In this document: piece after piece, positions 48,400 to 57,847 of the stretch
Numbering within the stretch: position 1 is the first letter of the stretch
How the letters are laid out: each line of letters begins with the position of its first letter
DNA from: Cellulosimicrobium arenosum
Lineage (GTDB): Bacteria > Actinomycetota > Actinomycetes > Actinomycetales > Cellulomonadaceae
NCBI RefSeq assembly: GCF_014837295.1
Contig: NZ_JACYHB010000001.1
Coordinates: 572,338 to 636,337 of the forward strand
Length of the DNA stretch: 64,000 nucleotides
Direction of reading: 5' to 3'
The notes under the pieces: generated by a model
The model's database searches: none
What the model saw: only the letters and a program-made list of their open reading frames with translations
What the model was told of the DNA's origin: nothing
Program-made: the position numbers and the translations under genes

Positions 48400-49362
48400 G
48401 TGACCTCGAGCTCTACCGTCCCGCCCGCAGGTGCGGGGCGACCCGCGACACCCGCAGCACCGACCGGCCCCGTCCGGCCGGCCCCGTCGGCGCGCTGGCG
48501 GCGCTGGACACGACCGGTGCTCGTCGCCAACCTGGTCGCCCAGATCGGCATCATCGTCACCGGCGGGGCGGTGCGCCTCACGGGCTCCGGTCTCGGCTGC
48601 TCCACCTGGCCGCAGTGCGAGCCGGGGCAGTTCACCGCACAGTTCCACGCCGAGACGACCTACCACCAGTTCGTCGAGTTCGGGAACCGCACGCTCACCG
48701 GCGTGCTCTCCGTCATCGCGATCGCCACCCTCGTCCTCGTGTGGACGGACCGCACGCGCGCGCTGTCCTACCGGCTGCTCGGCGCCGTGCCCCTGCTCGG
48801 GGTGGCCGCGCAGGCCGTCGTCGGCGGGGTCATCGTGCTCCTGCACCTCCATCCGGGCTGGGTCTCGCTGCACTTCGTCGTCTCCGCCGCGCTGGTGTCC
48901 GTGTCGTTGCTGCTGCTGCACCGCTCGGGCGAGGGCGACGGCCCCCCGGCGCCGACGGTCCCGCCGCGCACGCGCGCGGTCGCGTGGGCCCTGGGCGCGC
49001 TGACCGCGGTCGTCGTGGTCCTCGGCGTGATCGTCACCGGCGCGGGCCCGCACAGCGGCGACGACGAGGTGGGCTACCGCCTCGCGGTCGATCCCGCGCT
49101 CATGAGCAGGCTCCACGCCGCGGCGGTCTGGGTCTTCGTCGCGGTCCTGGCCGCCTACCTCGTGAGCGTCCGGCGCGCCCCGCGGCGGGTGCGCAGCGCG
49201 GCCTGGCTCCTGCTCGCGATCACGCTCGCGCAGGGCGTGATCGGGTACGTGCAGTACTTCACCGGGCTGCCCGCGCTGCTCGTGGGGCTGCACATGCTGG
49301 GCTCCGCGCTGCTCGTGGCCGGCACGACGCGCGTCGTGCTCACCACCCGCACGCGATCGTGA
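48400..49362 (+). CDS. ctaA: Heme A synthase (CtaA/COX15)
   Basis: This 320-residue membrane protein has eight helices and hydroxylates the C8 methyl of heme O to make heme A for the aa3 cytochrome oxidase. IVTGGAVRLTGSGLGCSTWPQC is the N-terminal signature with the periplasmic Cys pair region. His residues near TYHQFVEFGNR, LLHLHPGWVSLHFVV, SRLHAAAVW and VGLHMLG are the expected heme ligands. A Pro/Ala-rich N-terminus of about 35 residues is non-conserved. The stop codon lies in the first of three TGACAGCG repeats. Confidence 0.93.
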   Translation: MTSSSTVPPAGAGRPATPAAPTGPVRPAPSARWRRWTRPVLVANLVAQIGIIVTGGAVRLTGSGLGCSTWPQCEPGQFTAQFHAETTYHQFVEFGNRTLTGVLSVIAIATLVLVWTDRTRALSYRLLGAVPLLGVAAQAVVGGVIVLLHLHPGWVSLHFVVSAALVSVSLLLLHRSGEGDGPPAPTVPPRTRAVAWALGALTAVVVVLGVIVTGAGPHSGDDEVGYRLAVDPALMSRLHAAAVWVFVAVLAAYLVSVRRAPRRVRSAAWLLLAITLAQGVIGYVQYFTGLPALLVGLHMLGSALLVAGTTRVVLTTRTRS

Positions 49363-49434
49363 CAGCGGCGTGACAGCGCGGTAGCAGCGTCCGGCGGCTC
49401 GTGGCCGCGTCCCGACGGCGCGCTGACAGCGCGG
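49360..49434. repeat. TGACAGCG direct repeats upstream of the DrrAB-type operon
   Basis: TGACAGCG occurs at 49360, 49371 and 49424. The last two extend to identical 11-mers TGACAGCGCGG whose starts are 53 bases apart, about five helical turns. They lie in the 111-base gap before the exporter genes. They may be direct-repeat sites for an activator, possibly the SARP-type regulator encoded downstream. Confidence 0.5.
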
Positions 49435-49473
49435 CGGTCCAGCCTGGTCGTAACCCACCGACCAGGAGGACAC

Positions 49474-50466
49474 ATGACCACCCCCGCCATCGAGGCCCAC
49501 GGCCTCGTCAAGGTCTTCGGCGGCAACCGCGCCGTCGACGGCGTGGACCTCACCGTGGAGCCCGGCACCGTGTACGGCGTGCTCGGCCCCAACGGTGCCG
49601 GGAAGACCACCACGATCAGCATGCTCGCCACCTTGCTGCGCCCCGACGGCGGCGACGCCGCGATCTTCGGCCACGACGTGGTCCGTGAGCCGTTCGTGGT
49701 CCGGCAGCTCATCGGCGTCACGGGGCAGTACGCGTCCGTGGACGAGACGCTCAGCGCGACCGAGAACCTCATGCTCTTCTGCCGCCTCAACGGTCTGCAC
49801 GGGGCCGCGGCCACGCGACGCACCCACGACCTGCTCGAGGAGTTCAGCCTCACCGACGCCGCGGCCCGGCCGCTCAAGAAGTTCTCCGGCGGCATGCGTC
49901 GCCGGCTCGACCTCGCGGCGAGCCTCATCGCGCAGCCGCCGCTGCTGTTCCTCGACGAGCCGACGACGGGTCTCGACCCGCGCACGCGCGCCCAGATGTG
50001 GGACACGATCCGGCGCCTCGTCGCGACCGGGTCGACCGTCCTGCTCACCACGCAGTACCTCGACGAGGCGGACCAGCTCGCCGACCGGATCGCCGTCATC
50101 GACCACGGCCGTGTCGTCGCCGAGGGGACCGCCGACGACCTCAAGTCGTCCGTCGGGCAGCAGTCCCTCCAGCTGACGCTGGTCCGCCCCGACGACATCC
50201 CGCGCGCGCTCGACGCCGCGCTCGACGTGCTCGGCATCGCCGCGACGCCCTCCCCCGAGGCCCGACGCCTGACCGTGCCCGTCGCCGACCCGGCACGTGT
50301 CACCGACCTGCTCGTGCGGCTGCGCGAGTCCGGTGTCGACGTCGACGGGCTGTCGATGGACAAGCCGACCCTCGACGAGGTCTTCCTCACCCTCACCGGC
50401 CACGGAGCGGGCGACGACACGCCCGACGCGGCCCCCGTCCCCGAGCTCGCGGAGGTCTCCGCATGA
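49474..50466 (+). CDS. DrrA-type ABC exporter ATP-binding protein
   Basis: The 330-residue protein belongs to the daunorubicin-resistance DrrA family. It has Walker A (VLGPNGAGKTTTIS), the Q-loop region GVTGQYASVDETLSATENL, signature (KKFSGGMRRRLDLAASL), Walker B (LLFLDEPTTGLDPRTR) and switch His replaced by Gln (LLTTQYLDEADQL), which is normal for this family. The C-terminal LDEVFLTLTGH motif is typical. AGGAGG precedes the ATG. It overlaps the permease gene by four bases. Export of a hydrophobic drug, lipid or self-made product is inferred; no biosynthetic genes are adjacent. Confidence 0.92.
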   Translation: MTTPAIEAHGLVKVFGGNRAVDGVDLTVEPGTVYGVLGPNGAGKTTTISMLATLLRPDGGDAAIFGHDVVREPFVVRQLIGVTGQYASVDETLSATENLMLFCRLNGLHGAAATRRTHDLLEEFSLTDAAARPLKKFSGGMRRRLDLAASLIAQPPLLFLDEPTTGLDPRTRAQMWDTIRRLVATGSTVLLTTQYLDEADQLADRIAVIDHGRVVAEGTADDLKSSVGQQSLQLTLVRPDDIPRALDAALDVLGIAATPSPEARRLTVPVADPARVTDLLVRLRESGVDVDGLSMDKPTLDEVFLTLTGHGAGDDTPDAAPVPELAEVSA

Positions 50467-51305
50467 CCACCCTCACCGCGCCGGCGCCCGCGCCGGCCAG
50501 CCCGATCACCCCCGTCCACGAACGGACGCTGCGCAACCGCGTCTCCTTCCGCCAGGGCGCCGCCGACTCGATCTCGATGGCCCGCCGGGGCCTCGTCAAG
50601 ATCCGCCGCACGCCGGAACAGCTCATCGACGTGACGCTGCAACCGATCATCTTCACGCTCATGTTCACGTACATCTTCGGCGGCGCCATCGCCGGGAGCG
50701 TGGCGGACTACCTGCCCATCATCATCCCGGGCATCCTCGTGCAGACGGTCATCACGACGTCCGCCGTCACCGGGACCCAGCTCCGCGAGGACATGGACAA
50801 GGGCGTGTTCGACCGCTTCCGCTCCCTGCCCATCGCGCGCATCGCCCCGTTGGCCGGCGCGCTCCTCGCGGACACCGTGCGCTACCTCATCGCGACGACG
50901 CTGACGATCGTCATGGGCCTGATCATGGGCTGGCGCCCGGGCGGCGGCGTGGGCGGCGTGGTGCTCGCCGGCCTGCTCGTCGTGGTGTGCGCCTGGTCGC
51001 TGAGCTGGATCTTCGCGTTCCTCGGCGTCATCGCCCGCTCGGCGTCGTCGGTGCAGGGGATGTCGTTCCTCATCCTGTTCCCGCTGACGTTCCTGTCCAA
51101 CGCGTTCGTCTCCGTGGACACCATGCCCACGTGGCTGCAGGGGTTCGTGAACGTCAATCCCGTCTCGCACCTGGTCACCGCGGTCCGCGACCTGGCGAGC
51201 ACCGGCAGCGTGACCGGCCAGGTCGGTCTCGCCCTGCTCCTGTGCGCCGCGGTCGTCGCGATCTTCGCCCCGCTCGCCGTGCGCAGCTACATGAAGAAGG
51301 CCTGA
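50463..51305 (+). CDS. DrrB-type ABC exporter permease
   Basis: The 280-residue ABC-2 permease has six helices. The conserved LQPIIFTLMFTYIFGGAIAG, DKGVFDRFRSLPIARIAPLAG (cytosolic coupling helix, quoted in part) and FLSNAFVSVDTMPTWLQGFV with NPVSHLVTAVRDL are hallmarks of the DrrB/OleC5 family. It is coupled to the ATPase gene (ATGA). Its last 19 bases overlap the end of the convergent SARP-type regulator gene, so transcription of one could affect the other. Confidence 0.92.
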   Translation: MTTLTAPAPAPASPITPVHERTLRNRVSFRQGAADSISMARRGLVKIRRTPEQLIDVTLQPIIFTLMFTYIFGGAIAGSVADYLPIIIPGILVQTVITTSAVTGTQLREDMDKGVFDRFRSLPIARIAPLAGALLADTVRYLIATTLTIVMGLIMGWRPGGGVGGVVLAGLLVVVCAWSLSWIFAFLGVIARSASSVQGMSFLILFPLTFLSNAFVSVDTMPTWLQGFVNVNPVSHLVTAVRDLASTGSVTGQVGLALLLCAAVVAIFAPLAVRSYMKKA

Positions 51306-54300
51306 CCCGCCTCCTCGCCGAGGCGGGCCAGGAGGTCGTCCGCGCGACCGACGAGGGTGTCGTCGGTCAACGCGACGACCGTCCGGTCCGCCTCTGCGAG
51401 GAGATCGGCGTGCCCGGCGCGGGCGACGGCCCCGCGCAGCGCGTCGTGCCGGAGCGCCGGCAGGTCCTCGCGAGCGCCGAGCCGTGCCGCGAGCACGAGC
51501 AGCTCGACGCCCAGACGGACACGCTCCGCCGCCTCGGGGACGGGCGGACCCGGCACCTCGCTGCCCGCGCCGCCGCCGAGGCACGCCCATGCCGCAACCC
51601 CCACGCACGACGTCGCGAGGACGGGCCGGTCCACGAACCCGCGGCCCGTGCCCCGCAGCGCTCCGCCCACCTCGACGATGCGGCGCACGAGCCCGCCCTC
51701 GTGGACGCCGGCCTGGACCCGCCGGACCAGGGTCGACGACGACAGCAGCAGGAACCACGGCGCGTTGTCACCGCGGGGCGTCCCGGGTCCGAGCGCGTCG
51801 ATCGCGCGGGTCAGGTGGCGCAGGGCGCCCTGGTGGTCGTCGCGCAGCCACGCGATCTCGCCCCGGCCGAGCTCGACGACGGCCGTCGCCTCGACGGCAG
51901 CGGCGTCGTCCCTCCCAGCGAGCGCGGACTCCATCTCGCCGAGGGCGCTCTCGGCGCCGTCGACGTCTCCCAGGCTCAGGGCGGCGCACAGCTCGATCCA
52001 GTCGACCTGGCGGTGCAGCTCGGCCACGCCGAGAACACCGGGCTCCGCCTTCGCCGTGGCGATCCAGCGACGCGCCGCGAGGGCGTCGCCCTGCTCCGCG
52101 ACGAAGGACGCCACGACGGCAGCGGTCATCATGGTCGCCGCCACGTCACCGACACGCCGGGCCGCCGCGTGCGAGGCCGTCGCCAGCTCGACGGCGCGGG
52201 CGAGCTGGCCGTCGTTCTCCCGCTGCTGGGCCTCGAACATGTACCCGATCAGCGCGAGGTAGCCGTCGTCGGAGCGCTGCAGCCGGGCGAGGACGGACAG
52301 CACCTCCTCGGGTGAGCCGGCGAGCACGAGCTCGGCCAGCTCCCGGGTGCGCCGCCCGACACCGTGGCTCGAGCGCAGGAGCCGGCGCAACCGGGCGAGC
52401 GGCCGGGCAGCACCCCCGTGCATCCCGAAGATCGACGTGGCGGCGATGACCTCGAGGGCGATCGCCGTCGCGTCGGCGTCGTCCTCGGGCACGTCCCAGC
52501 CGACGAGCGAGTCGAGCACCGCCGGCACGAGCGAGCCGATGCGGTCCTCGGCACCGCGCAGCGCCCAGCTGCCGAGCAGCGCGACGAAGCCGTGCACGAC
52601 GACGTCCGGGCGCCCCCGCTGCACCGCCCGACGTACCGTGAACAACAGGTTCTCCTGCTCCTGCGCGAGCTCGACCATGGCGGCGTTCTGCTCGGGCCCC
52701 AGCAGCCGTGCCGCGCACCGGCGCGCGACGGTCGTCGACCAGTCGAGGAGCGCCCCCACGACCGCGGTCTCCTCCCGCGCCGTGCCGAGCCGCAGGAGCC
52801 CGAACTCCCGCACGGTCTCGACCATGCGGTAACGGGTCGCGCCGTCGGTCTCCTCGACCCGCACGAGGGACTGGAGGACCAGCGCGTCGACGTCGTCGTC
52901 CACCTGCCACCCGGGCGTGCCCGCGACCAGGGCTCGTGCGGCGTCCGGCGAGAACCCGTCGGGCAGCAGCGCTGCCCGCCGCCACAGCACCTGCTGGCGC
53001 GTCTCCAGGAGGTTCCAGCTCCACTCGAGCACGGCCTCGAGGGTCCGGTGCCGGTCGGGCACGGACCGGTCGCGCGCCCGGAGCAGGGCGAAACGTTCGT
53101 CGAGCCGTGCCTCGATCTCGGCCACACCGAGGGTGCGCACGCGAGCCGCCGCGAGCTCGATCGCCAGCGGCAGGCCGTCGAGCCGCTCGCAGAGCCGAGC
53201 CACGACCGCCCGGTCGACGACCGCCTCGGGACGCACGGCTCGTGCACGCTCCGTGAACAGGCGCACTGCCGGCCCGTCGCCCTCGCCACCGCCCGAGCCG
53301 AGCGGCGCCGGGGCGTACGTGCGCTCGGCCTCGAGCAGGAGGGGCGTACGGCTGGTGGCGAGCACCCGCAGGTGCTCGGACACGTCGAGGAGCCGACCGG
53401 TCCACCGCGCCGCGCCCTCCACGACGTGCTCGCAGTTGTCGAGGACCACGAGGGCTCGCTGGTCCCGCAGCCGTTCCGCGACCTGGTCCGCGACGTCTCC
53501 GGCCTGGAGCCGGTCGCCGAGCCGGACGGAACCCCCGGCGGGCACGACGCCGAGGGCGTCTGCGAGCGCGAGCACAACGTCGTCGTCGGTGCGCACCCCC
53601 ACGAGCTCCACCACGACGACCAGGTCGTCCTGCCCTACGGCGCGCCGCGCGACCTCCTGCGCCAACCGGGTCTTGCCCAGCCCGCCGGGTCCGAGCACCG
53701 TCACGAGACGCGAGGTCTCCAGCGCTGCGGCCACGGCGACGACGTCGTCCTCGCGGCCCAGCAACGTCGTCGGGTAGCTCCGCACACCGCGTGCGTGCCC
53801 GCGCCGGGGTGGTGGCGGCGTCCTCCTCGCGGGCACGTCCGTCGGTCCGGCCCCGGCCGTGCGCGACCGTCCGCCCTCGCGCCCGGCGGCCGCGAGGCGG
53901 TCGTGCAGCGCCACGGTCTCGGGACCGGGCTCGCTGCCGAGCTCGCGCACCAGGGCCGACCGCAGCCGCGTGTACGTCCGCAACGCGTCCGGGCGCCGGC
54001 CCAGCCCGTCGAGCGCGCCCATCAGGTCCAGCGCCGCGGGCTCGTCCGTCTCGTCCTGCGCCACGGCCTCCCCCGCGAGCCTCGCGACCGTCGCGTGGTC
54101 GCCCGCCCGGACGGCGGCGGTCCGCCAGGCGAGCGTGAGCTCTGCGTGCAACCGGGCCGCCTCCGTGCGTATCGCGTGCCCGACGGCGCCCGGCACGTCC
54201 GCCCCCGGGTCGCCGTCGGGCCACAGCTCGACCGCGTCACGCAGCGCCCCCGTGACGTCAGCACCCGGGCCGTCCCCCGCCCCCGTCCCTCCGGTCGTCG

Positions 54301-54697
54301 CGGCCCGGGCCGTGAGCAGCGCGCGACGCGCCACGTCGAGGTCGCTCGGGACGCCGAGCGTGTACCCCCCGGACTGGGAGACCACGAGCCCGGGCACGGC
54401 GTCGCGACGCAGCCGGGAGACCAGGCTCTGCAGGGCCGCGCGCGGGTCCTGCGGCACGTCGAGGCCCCAGAGGTCGTCGACGAGCGCACCCGCGCTCACG
54501 GCCCGCCCGCCCGCGAGCGCCAGGGCGACGACGAGCGCCGCGGCACGCGGACCCCGCGGTGCGACGGACGCCCCCGCGGGCCCGGGGACGCGCACCGGTC
54601 CCAGCACACGCACGAGCGGCGCCGTGGGCGGGCAGGACGCCTCGGCGGGGGCGTCCACGGGCGCGGAAGGGTCGACGTCGGGCACGACCTCGAACAC
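51287..54697 (-). CDS. SARP/AfsR-like regulator with BTAD, NB-ARC and TPR-like domains
   Basis: This 1136-residue regulator has a winged-helix DNA-binding part (about 28-110, RVLGPVRVPGP...SLVSRLRRD) and a bacterial transcriptional activation domain (about 119-270). A NB-ARC ATPase follows with P-loop TVLGPGGLGKTRLAQ (336-343 core) and Walker B VVLDNCEHV. A helical TPR-like region runs to the end. Such proteins activate secondary-metabolism or stress operons. The GTG start at 54697 overlaps the stop of the SUMF gene by one base. It converges with the DrrB-type gene. A longer frame upstream is only overlap with the SUMF gene. Confidence 0.85.
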   Translation of the reverse strand: MFEVVPDVDPSAPVDAPAEASCPPTAPLVRVLGPVRVPGPAGASVAPRGPRAAALVVALALAGGRAVSAGALVDDLWGLDVPQDPRAALQSLVSRLRRDAVPGLVVSQSGGYTLGVPSDLDVARRALLTARAATTGGTGAGDGPGADVTGALRDAVELWPDGDPGADVPGAVGHAIRTEAARLHAELTLAWRTAAVRAGDHATVARLAGEAVAQDETDEPAALDLMGALDGLGRRPDALRTYTRLRSALVRELGSEPGPETVALHDRLAAAGREGGRSRTAGAGPTDVPARRTPPPPRRGHARGVRSYPTTLLGREDDVVAVAAALETSRLVTVLGPGGLGKTRLAQEVARRAVGQDDLVVVVELVGVRTDDDVVLALADALGVVPAGGSVRLGDRLQAGDVADQVAERLRDQRALVVLDNCEHVVEGAARWTGRLLDVSEHLRVLATSRTPLLLEAERTYAPAPLGSGGGEGDGPAVRLFTERARAVRPEAVVDRAVVARLCERLDGLPLAIELAAARVRTLGVAEIEARLDERFALLRARDRSVPDRHRTLEAVLEWSWNLLETRQQVLWRRAALLPDGFSPDAARALVAGTPGWQVDDDVDALVLQSLVRVEETDGATRYRMVETVREFGLLRLGTAREETAVVGALLDWSTTVARRCAARLLGPEQNAAMVELAQEQENLLFTVRRAVQRGRPDVVVHGFVALLGSWALRGAEDRIGSLVPAVLDSLVGWDVPEDDADATAIALEVIAATSIFGMHGGAARPLARLRRLLRSSHGVGRRTRELAELVLAGSPEEVLSVLARLQRSDDGYLALIGYMFEAQQRENDGQLARAVELATASHAAARRVGDVAATMMTAAVVASFVAEQGDALAARRWIATAKAEPGVLGVAELHRQVDWIELCAALSLGDVDGAESALGEMESALAGRDDAAAVEATAVVELGRGEIAWLRDDHQGALRHLTRAIDALGPGTPRGDNAPWFLLLSSSTLVRRVQAGVHEGGLVRRIVEVGGALRGTGRGFVDRPVLATSCVGVAAWACLGGGAGSEVPGPPVPEAAERVRLGVELLVLAARLGAREDLPALRHDALRGAVARAGHADLLAEADRTVVALTDDTLVGRADDLLARLGEEAGQAFFM

Positions 54698-55323
54698 TAG
54701 TCCCTCGCTCCGACGTCGTCCTGGTGCGCCGCCGGCCGCAACCGCAGCGGCGTCCACCCGAGCGGGAGCGGGCCACGCACGTCGGCGCGCTCGCGGTCGG
54801 CCGCGTCCGACCAGCCCTGGGCGCCGAGCACGCCGCGCGTCCCGACGGTTCCCCGCGCCACCCGGAGACCGACGTCCTCGATCCGCGCGTCGGGCGCGCT
54901 GCCCCGGCGCACCGACGCTCGTACGCTCCACGGGCGATCGGCCCAGCCCCCGCCCCGCAGGCTCCGGTACTCCCCGTACCGCGCCGTGTCCGCGAAGTCC
55001 CAGCACCACTCCCACACGTTGCCGAGCATGTCGTGCACGCCGTACGCGTTGGGTGCCTTGCCGGCGACGGGCTGCGGACCGGGCACGTCGTCGGCCTCCG
55101 TCCAGGCGACCTCGGCCAGCGGCCCGTAGACCGGCCGGGACGTCCCGGCCCGGCACGCGTGCTCCCACTCCGCCTCGGTCGGCAGCCGGAAGCCGTCCGC
55201 GCTCACGTCCCACCCGACCTCTCGGCCGGCGAGCCGGACGACCCGGGACGAACCCGACCGCGCGTCGGTGAGCTCGATCCCCCCGGCGGGGACACGGACG
55301 AGGGCCGGCGCGAGCGTGGTCAC
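54697..55323 (-). CDS. Shortened SUMF1/formylglycine-generating-enzyme-like protein
   Basis: This 208-residue SUMF-fold protein has DGFRLPTEAEWEHACRAG, NAYGVHDMLGNVWEWCWDF and YRSLRGGGWADRPWSVRASV, the conserved C-terminal two thirds of the FGE-sulfatase/EgtB-like family. The N-terminal part jumps from VPAGGIELTDARSGSSRVV to GWDVSADGF. It lacks the usual VTNxxYxxF and PVxxVSWxDAxxFCxW segments, about 60 residues. RGGSW is RGGGW and GFR is GLR. Enzymatic activity is therefore doubtful and binding is possible. It is coupled by one base to the SARP-type gene. Confidence 0.75.
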   Translation of the reverse strand: MTTLAPALVRVPAGGIELTDARSGSSRVVRLAGREVGWDVSADGFRLPTEAEWEHACRAGTSRPVYGPLAEVAWTEADDVPGPQPVAGKAPNAYGVHDMLGNVWEWCWDFADTARYGEYRSLRGGGWADRPWSVRASVRRGSAPDARIEDVGLRVARGTVGTRGVLGAQGWSDAADRERADVRGPLPLGWTPLRLRPAAHQDDVGARD

Positions 55324-55393
55324 GCGAGACGACGCTACCCGAGACGAGTCCCACGTCGCCCGGACGGACGTCCCGTCGACGCTCTGCGCCGGG

Positions 55394-56044
55394 TCAGCCG
55401 CCGCGGCGCTCGGGCCACGGCGCGTCGGCGGGTCGCAACGACGCCCACCCGCCCGCGCGCGAGGCCGCCGCGGCGAGGAGCCCGACCACGGCCGACGGGT
55501 TGTGGACCTCGCCCGCGAGCACGGCGGCGACCGCGTCCTCGAGCGAGACCCACCGCAGCTCCATGTCGAGCTCCTCGGCCTCACGTGCGTGCCGCTCGTC
55601 CTCGGGGACGGGGGACAGGTCGCGCGCGAGGAACACCCGCAGGGCCTCGTTCGAGCCGCCCGGCGTCGTGTAGTAGTCGACGAGGACGTCCCACCGGTCT
55701 GCGCGCAGGTCCGTCTCCTCGGCGAGCTCGCGCGCCGCAGCGGTGCGGGCGTCCTCGCCGTCGACGTCGAGCAGACCGGCGGGGGGCTCCCACAGCTCGC
55801 GGCGCACCGGGTGACGGTACTGCCGCAACAGCAGGACCCGCTCGTCCTCGTCCAGGACGACGACCGCGACCGCGCCCGGGTGGTCCAGGTACTCGCGTGT
55901 GACCTGCCCGCCCGCGCCGAGGTCGACGTCGTCGGACCGCAGGTCGAAGATCCGACCCGCGTGCACCACTCCCGTCGCCGTGACGGGACGCGGCGCCGCC
56001 GCGTCGACGAGCGGCGTCTGCTCCGGGGACCCCGCGCTGCCCAT
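55394..56044 (-). CDS. NUDIX hydrolase, ADP-ribose pyrophosphatase type
   Basis: This 216-residue protein has the NUDIX box in GLLDVDGEDARTAAARELAE then ETDL. LLLRQYRHPVRRELWEPPAG upstream and a YTTPGGSNEALRVFLA segment downstream mark the ADP-ribose diphosphatase subgroup. It probably cleaves ADP-ribose to AMP and ribose-5-phosphate. The ATG at 56044 overlaps the pyrG stop by one base (TGATG). The pyrG-NUDIX pair is conserved in actinobacteria (M. tuberculosis Rv1699-Rv1700). Confidence 0.9.
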   Translation of the reverse strand: MGSAGSPEQTPLVDAAAPRPVTATGVVHAGRIFDLRSDDVDLGAGGQVTREYLDHPGAVAVVVLDEDERVLLLRQYRHPVRRELWEPPAGLLDVDGEDARTAAARELAEETDLRADRWDVLVDYYTTPGGSNEALRVFLARDLSPVPEDERHAREAEELDMELRWVSLEDAVAAVLAGEVHNPSAVVGLLAAAASRAGGWASLRPADAPWPERRGG

Positions 56045-57729
56045 CAGTCGCTCTGCTCGGCGAGCGCCGCGGCGACGAGCCCCGCGAACAGCGGGTGGGC
56101 ACGGGTCGGACGCGACTTGAACTCCGGGTGCGCCTGCGTGCTCACGTAGTAGGGGTGCACGTCGGCCGGCAGCTCGACGAACTCGACGAGCGACGAGTCG
56201 GGGGAGGTCCCGCAGACCACGAGTCCCGCCTCCTCGAGCCGCTCGCGGAACGAGTTGTTCACCTCGTAGCGGTGCCGGTGCCGCTCCGACACGCGCTCGG
56301 AGCCGTACGTCGACGCGACGACCGAGCCCGGCGTGAGCGCCGCCTCGTAGGAGCCGAGCCGCATCGTCCCGCCGAGGTCGCCCTCGCCGCCGACGATCGC
56401 GAGCTGCTCCTCCATGGTCGCGATCACGGGGTTCGCGGTGTCCGGGTCGAACTCCGTCGAGGACGCGTCCTCGATCCCCAGCACGTTGCGCGCGTACTCG
56501 ATGACCATCGACTGCAGACCGAGGCAGATGCCGAGCGTCGGGACCTTGTTCTCGCGCGCCCACCGCAGCGCGCCGAGCTTGCCCTCGATGCCGCGCACAC
56601 CGAACCCGCCGGGCACGAGCACCCCGTCGACGCCGTGCAGCGCGTCGTCCGCCCCGGCGCGCGTCTGGCACTCGTCGGACGCGACCCAGCGGATCGTGAC
56701 CTTCGCGTCGTTCGCGAAGCCGCCCGCGCGCAGCGCCTCGGTGACGGAGAGGTAGGCGTCGGGCAGGTCGATGTACTTGCCGACGAGCGCGATCTCGACC
56801 CGGTGGGCGGGTTCGTGGACGCGCTCGAGGAGCTGGCTCCAGCCGTCCCACTCGACGTCGTGGAACGGCAGGCCGAGACGCCGCACGACGTACGCGTCCA
56901 GCCCCTCGGAGTGCAGCACGCGCGGGATGTCGTAGATGCTCGGCGCGTCGACCGCGTTGACGACGGCCTCGTTGTCGACGTCGCACATGAGCGCGATCTT
57001 GCGCTTCACCGGGTCGGGGACCACGCGGTCCGCGCGCAGGACGATCGCGTCGGGCTGGATGCCGATCGACCGCAGCGCCGCGACGGAGTGCTGCGTCGGC
57101 TTGGTCTTGAGCTCGCCCGACGGGCCGATGTACGGCACCAGCGAGACGTGGAGGAAGAACACGTCGTCGCGACCGAGCTCGTGGCGCACCTGGCGCGCGG
57201 CCTCGAGGAACGGCTGGGACTCGATGTCGCCGACCGTGCCGCCGACCTCGGTGATGATGACGTCGACGTCCTCGCCGGCCTGGGCGCGCATCCGGGACTT
57301 GATCTCGTCCGTGATGTGCGGGATGACCTGGACCGTGTCGCCGAGGTACTCGCCGCGTCGCTCGCGCGCGATGACCTGGGAGTAGACCTGGCCGGTCGTG
57401 ACGTTCGCGGACGACTCGAGGGCCACGTCGAGGAAGCGCTCGTAGTGGCCGATGTCGAGGTCCGTCTCGGCACCGTCCTCCGTGACGAAGACCTCACCGT
57501 GCTGGAACGGGTTCATCGTCCCGGGATCCACGTTGAGGTAGGGGTCGAGCTTCTGCATGGTGACACGCAGGCCGCGGGACCGGAGCAGACGACCGAGGCT
57601 CGAGGCGGTCAGGCCCTTGCCGAGCGAGGAGGCGACGCCGCCGGTGACGAAGACGTGCGCGGTGCGGTGCTCGGAACGAGCGCCCGAGGCGTTGAGTCGG
57701 GAAGAGGGCCGGTTCAGGAGGTCTGCCAC
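56044..57729 (-). CDS. pyrG: CTP synthase
   Basis: This 561-residue enzyme makes CTP from UTP, ATP and glutamine. The synthetase half begins [20 protein letters not shown] (P-loop and switch). The glutaminase half has the oxyanion strand [12 protein letters not shown], the nucleophile [13 protein letters not shown] and the [15 protein letters not shown] region with catalytic His and Glu. The N-terminus is about 25 residues longer than in E. coli, [20 protein letters not shown]. The GTG at 57729 lies eight bases after TAGGAT. It is preceded by murJ on the same strand with a 118-base gap, so it probably has its own promoter. Confidence 0.96.
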   Translation of the reverse strand: MADLLNRPSSRLNASGARSEHRTAHVFVTGGVASSLGKGLTASSLGRLLRSRGLRVTMQKLDPYLNVDPGTMNPFQHGEVFVTEDGAETDLDIGHYERFLDVALESSANVTTGQVYSQVIARERRGEYLGDTVQVIPHITDEIKSRMRAQAGEDVDVIITEVGGTVGDIESQPFLEAARQVRHELGRDDVFFLHVSLVPYIGPSGELKTKPTQHSVAALRSIGIQPDAIVLRADRVVPDPVKRKIALMCDVDNEAVVNAVDAPSIYDIPRVLHSEGLDAYVVRRLGLPFHDVEWDGWSQLLERVHEPAHRVEIALVGKYIDLPDAYLSVTEALRAGGFANDAKVTIRWVASDECQTRAGADDALHGVDGVLVPGGFGVRGIEGKLGALRWARENKVPTLGICLGLQSMVIEYARNVLGIEDASSTEFDPDTANPVIATMEEQLAIVGGEGDLGGTMRLGSYEAALTPGSVVASTYGSERVSERHRHRYEVNNSFRERLEEAGLVVCGTSPDSSLVEFVELPADVHPYYVSTQAHPEFKSRPTRAHPLFAGLVAAALAEQSD

Positions 57730-57737
57730 GGAACTCG

Positions 57738-57743
57738 ATCCTA
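57738..57743 (-). promoter_or_regulatory. -10-like TAGGAT of pyrG
   Basis: TAGGAT on the minus strand ends eight bases before the GTG at 57729. The transcript would be leaderless or carry only one or two leader bases. CTP-sensitive reiterative initiation as in Bacillus pyrG needs a GGGC start, which is not seen here. Confidence 0.4.
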
Positions 57744-57847
57744 TCAGCGGGCCCGACGTCGGCACGCGGGCCGCGACGTGCGTCTCGCCACGTGCGGACG
57801 GACGGCCCGGATCTCCGCCTCGGACCCGGGCGCGTCCCGGGCCCGGG

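Noticed and set aside
54698-55354. N-terminal extension of the SARP-type regulator to 55354
   Set aside because: The extension is the SUMF coding sequence read in another frame. The GTG at 54697 with one-base coupling gives a normal SARP N-terminus.
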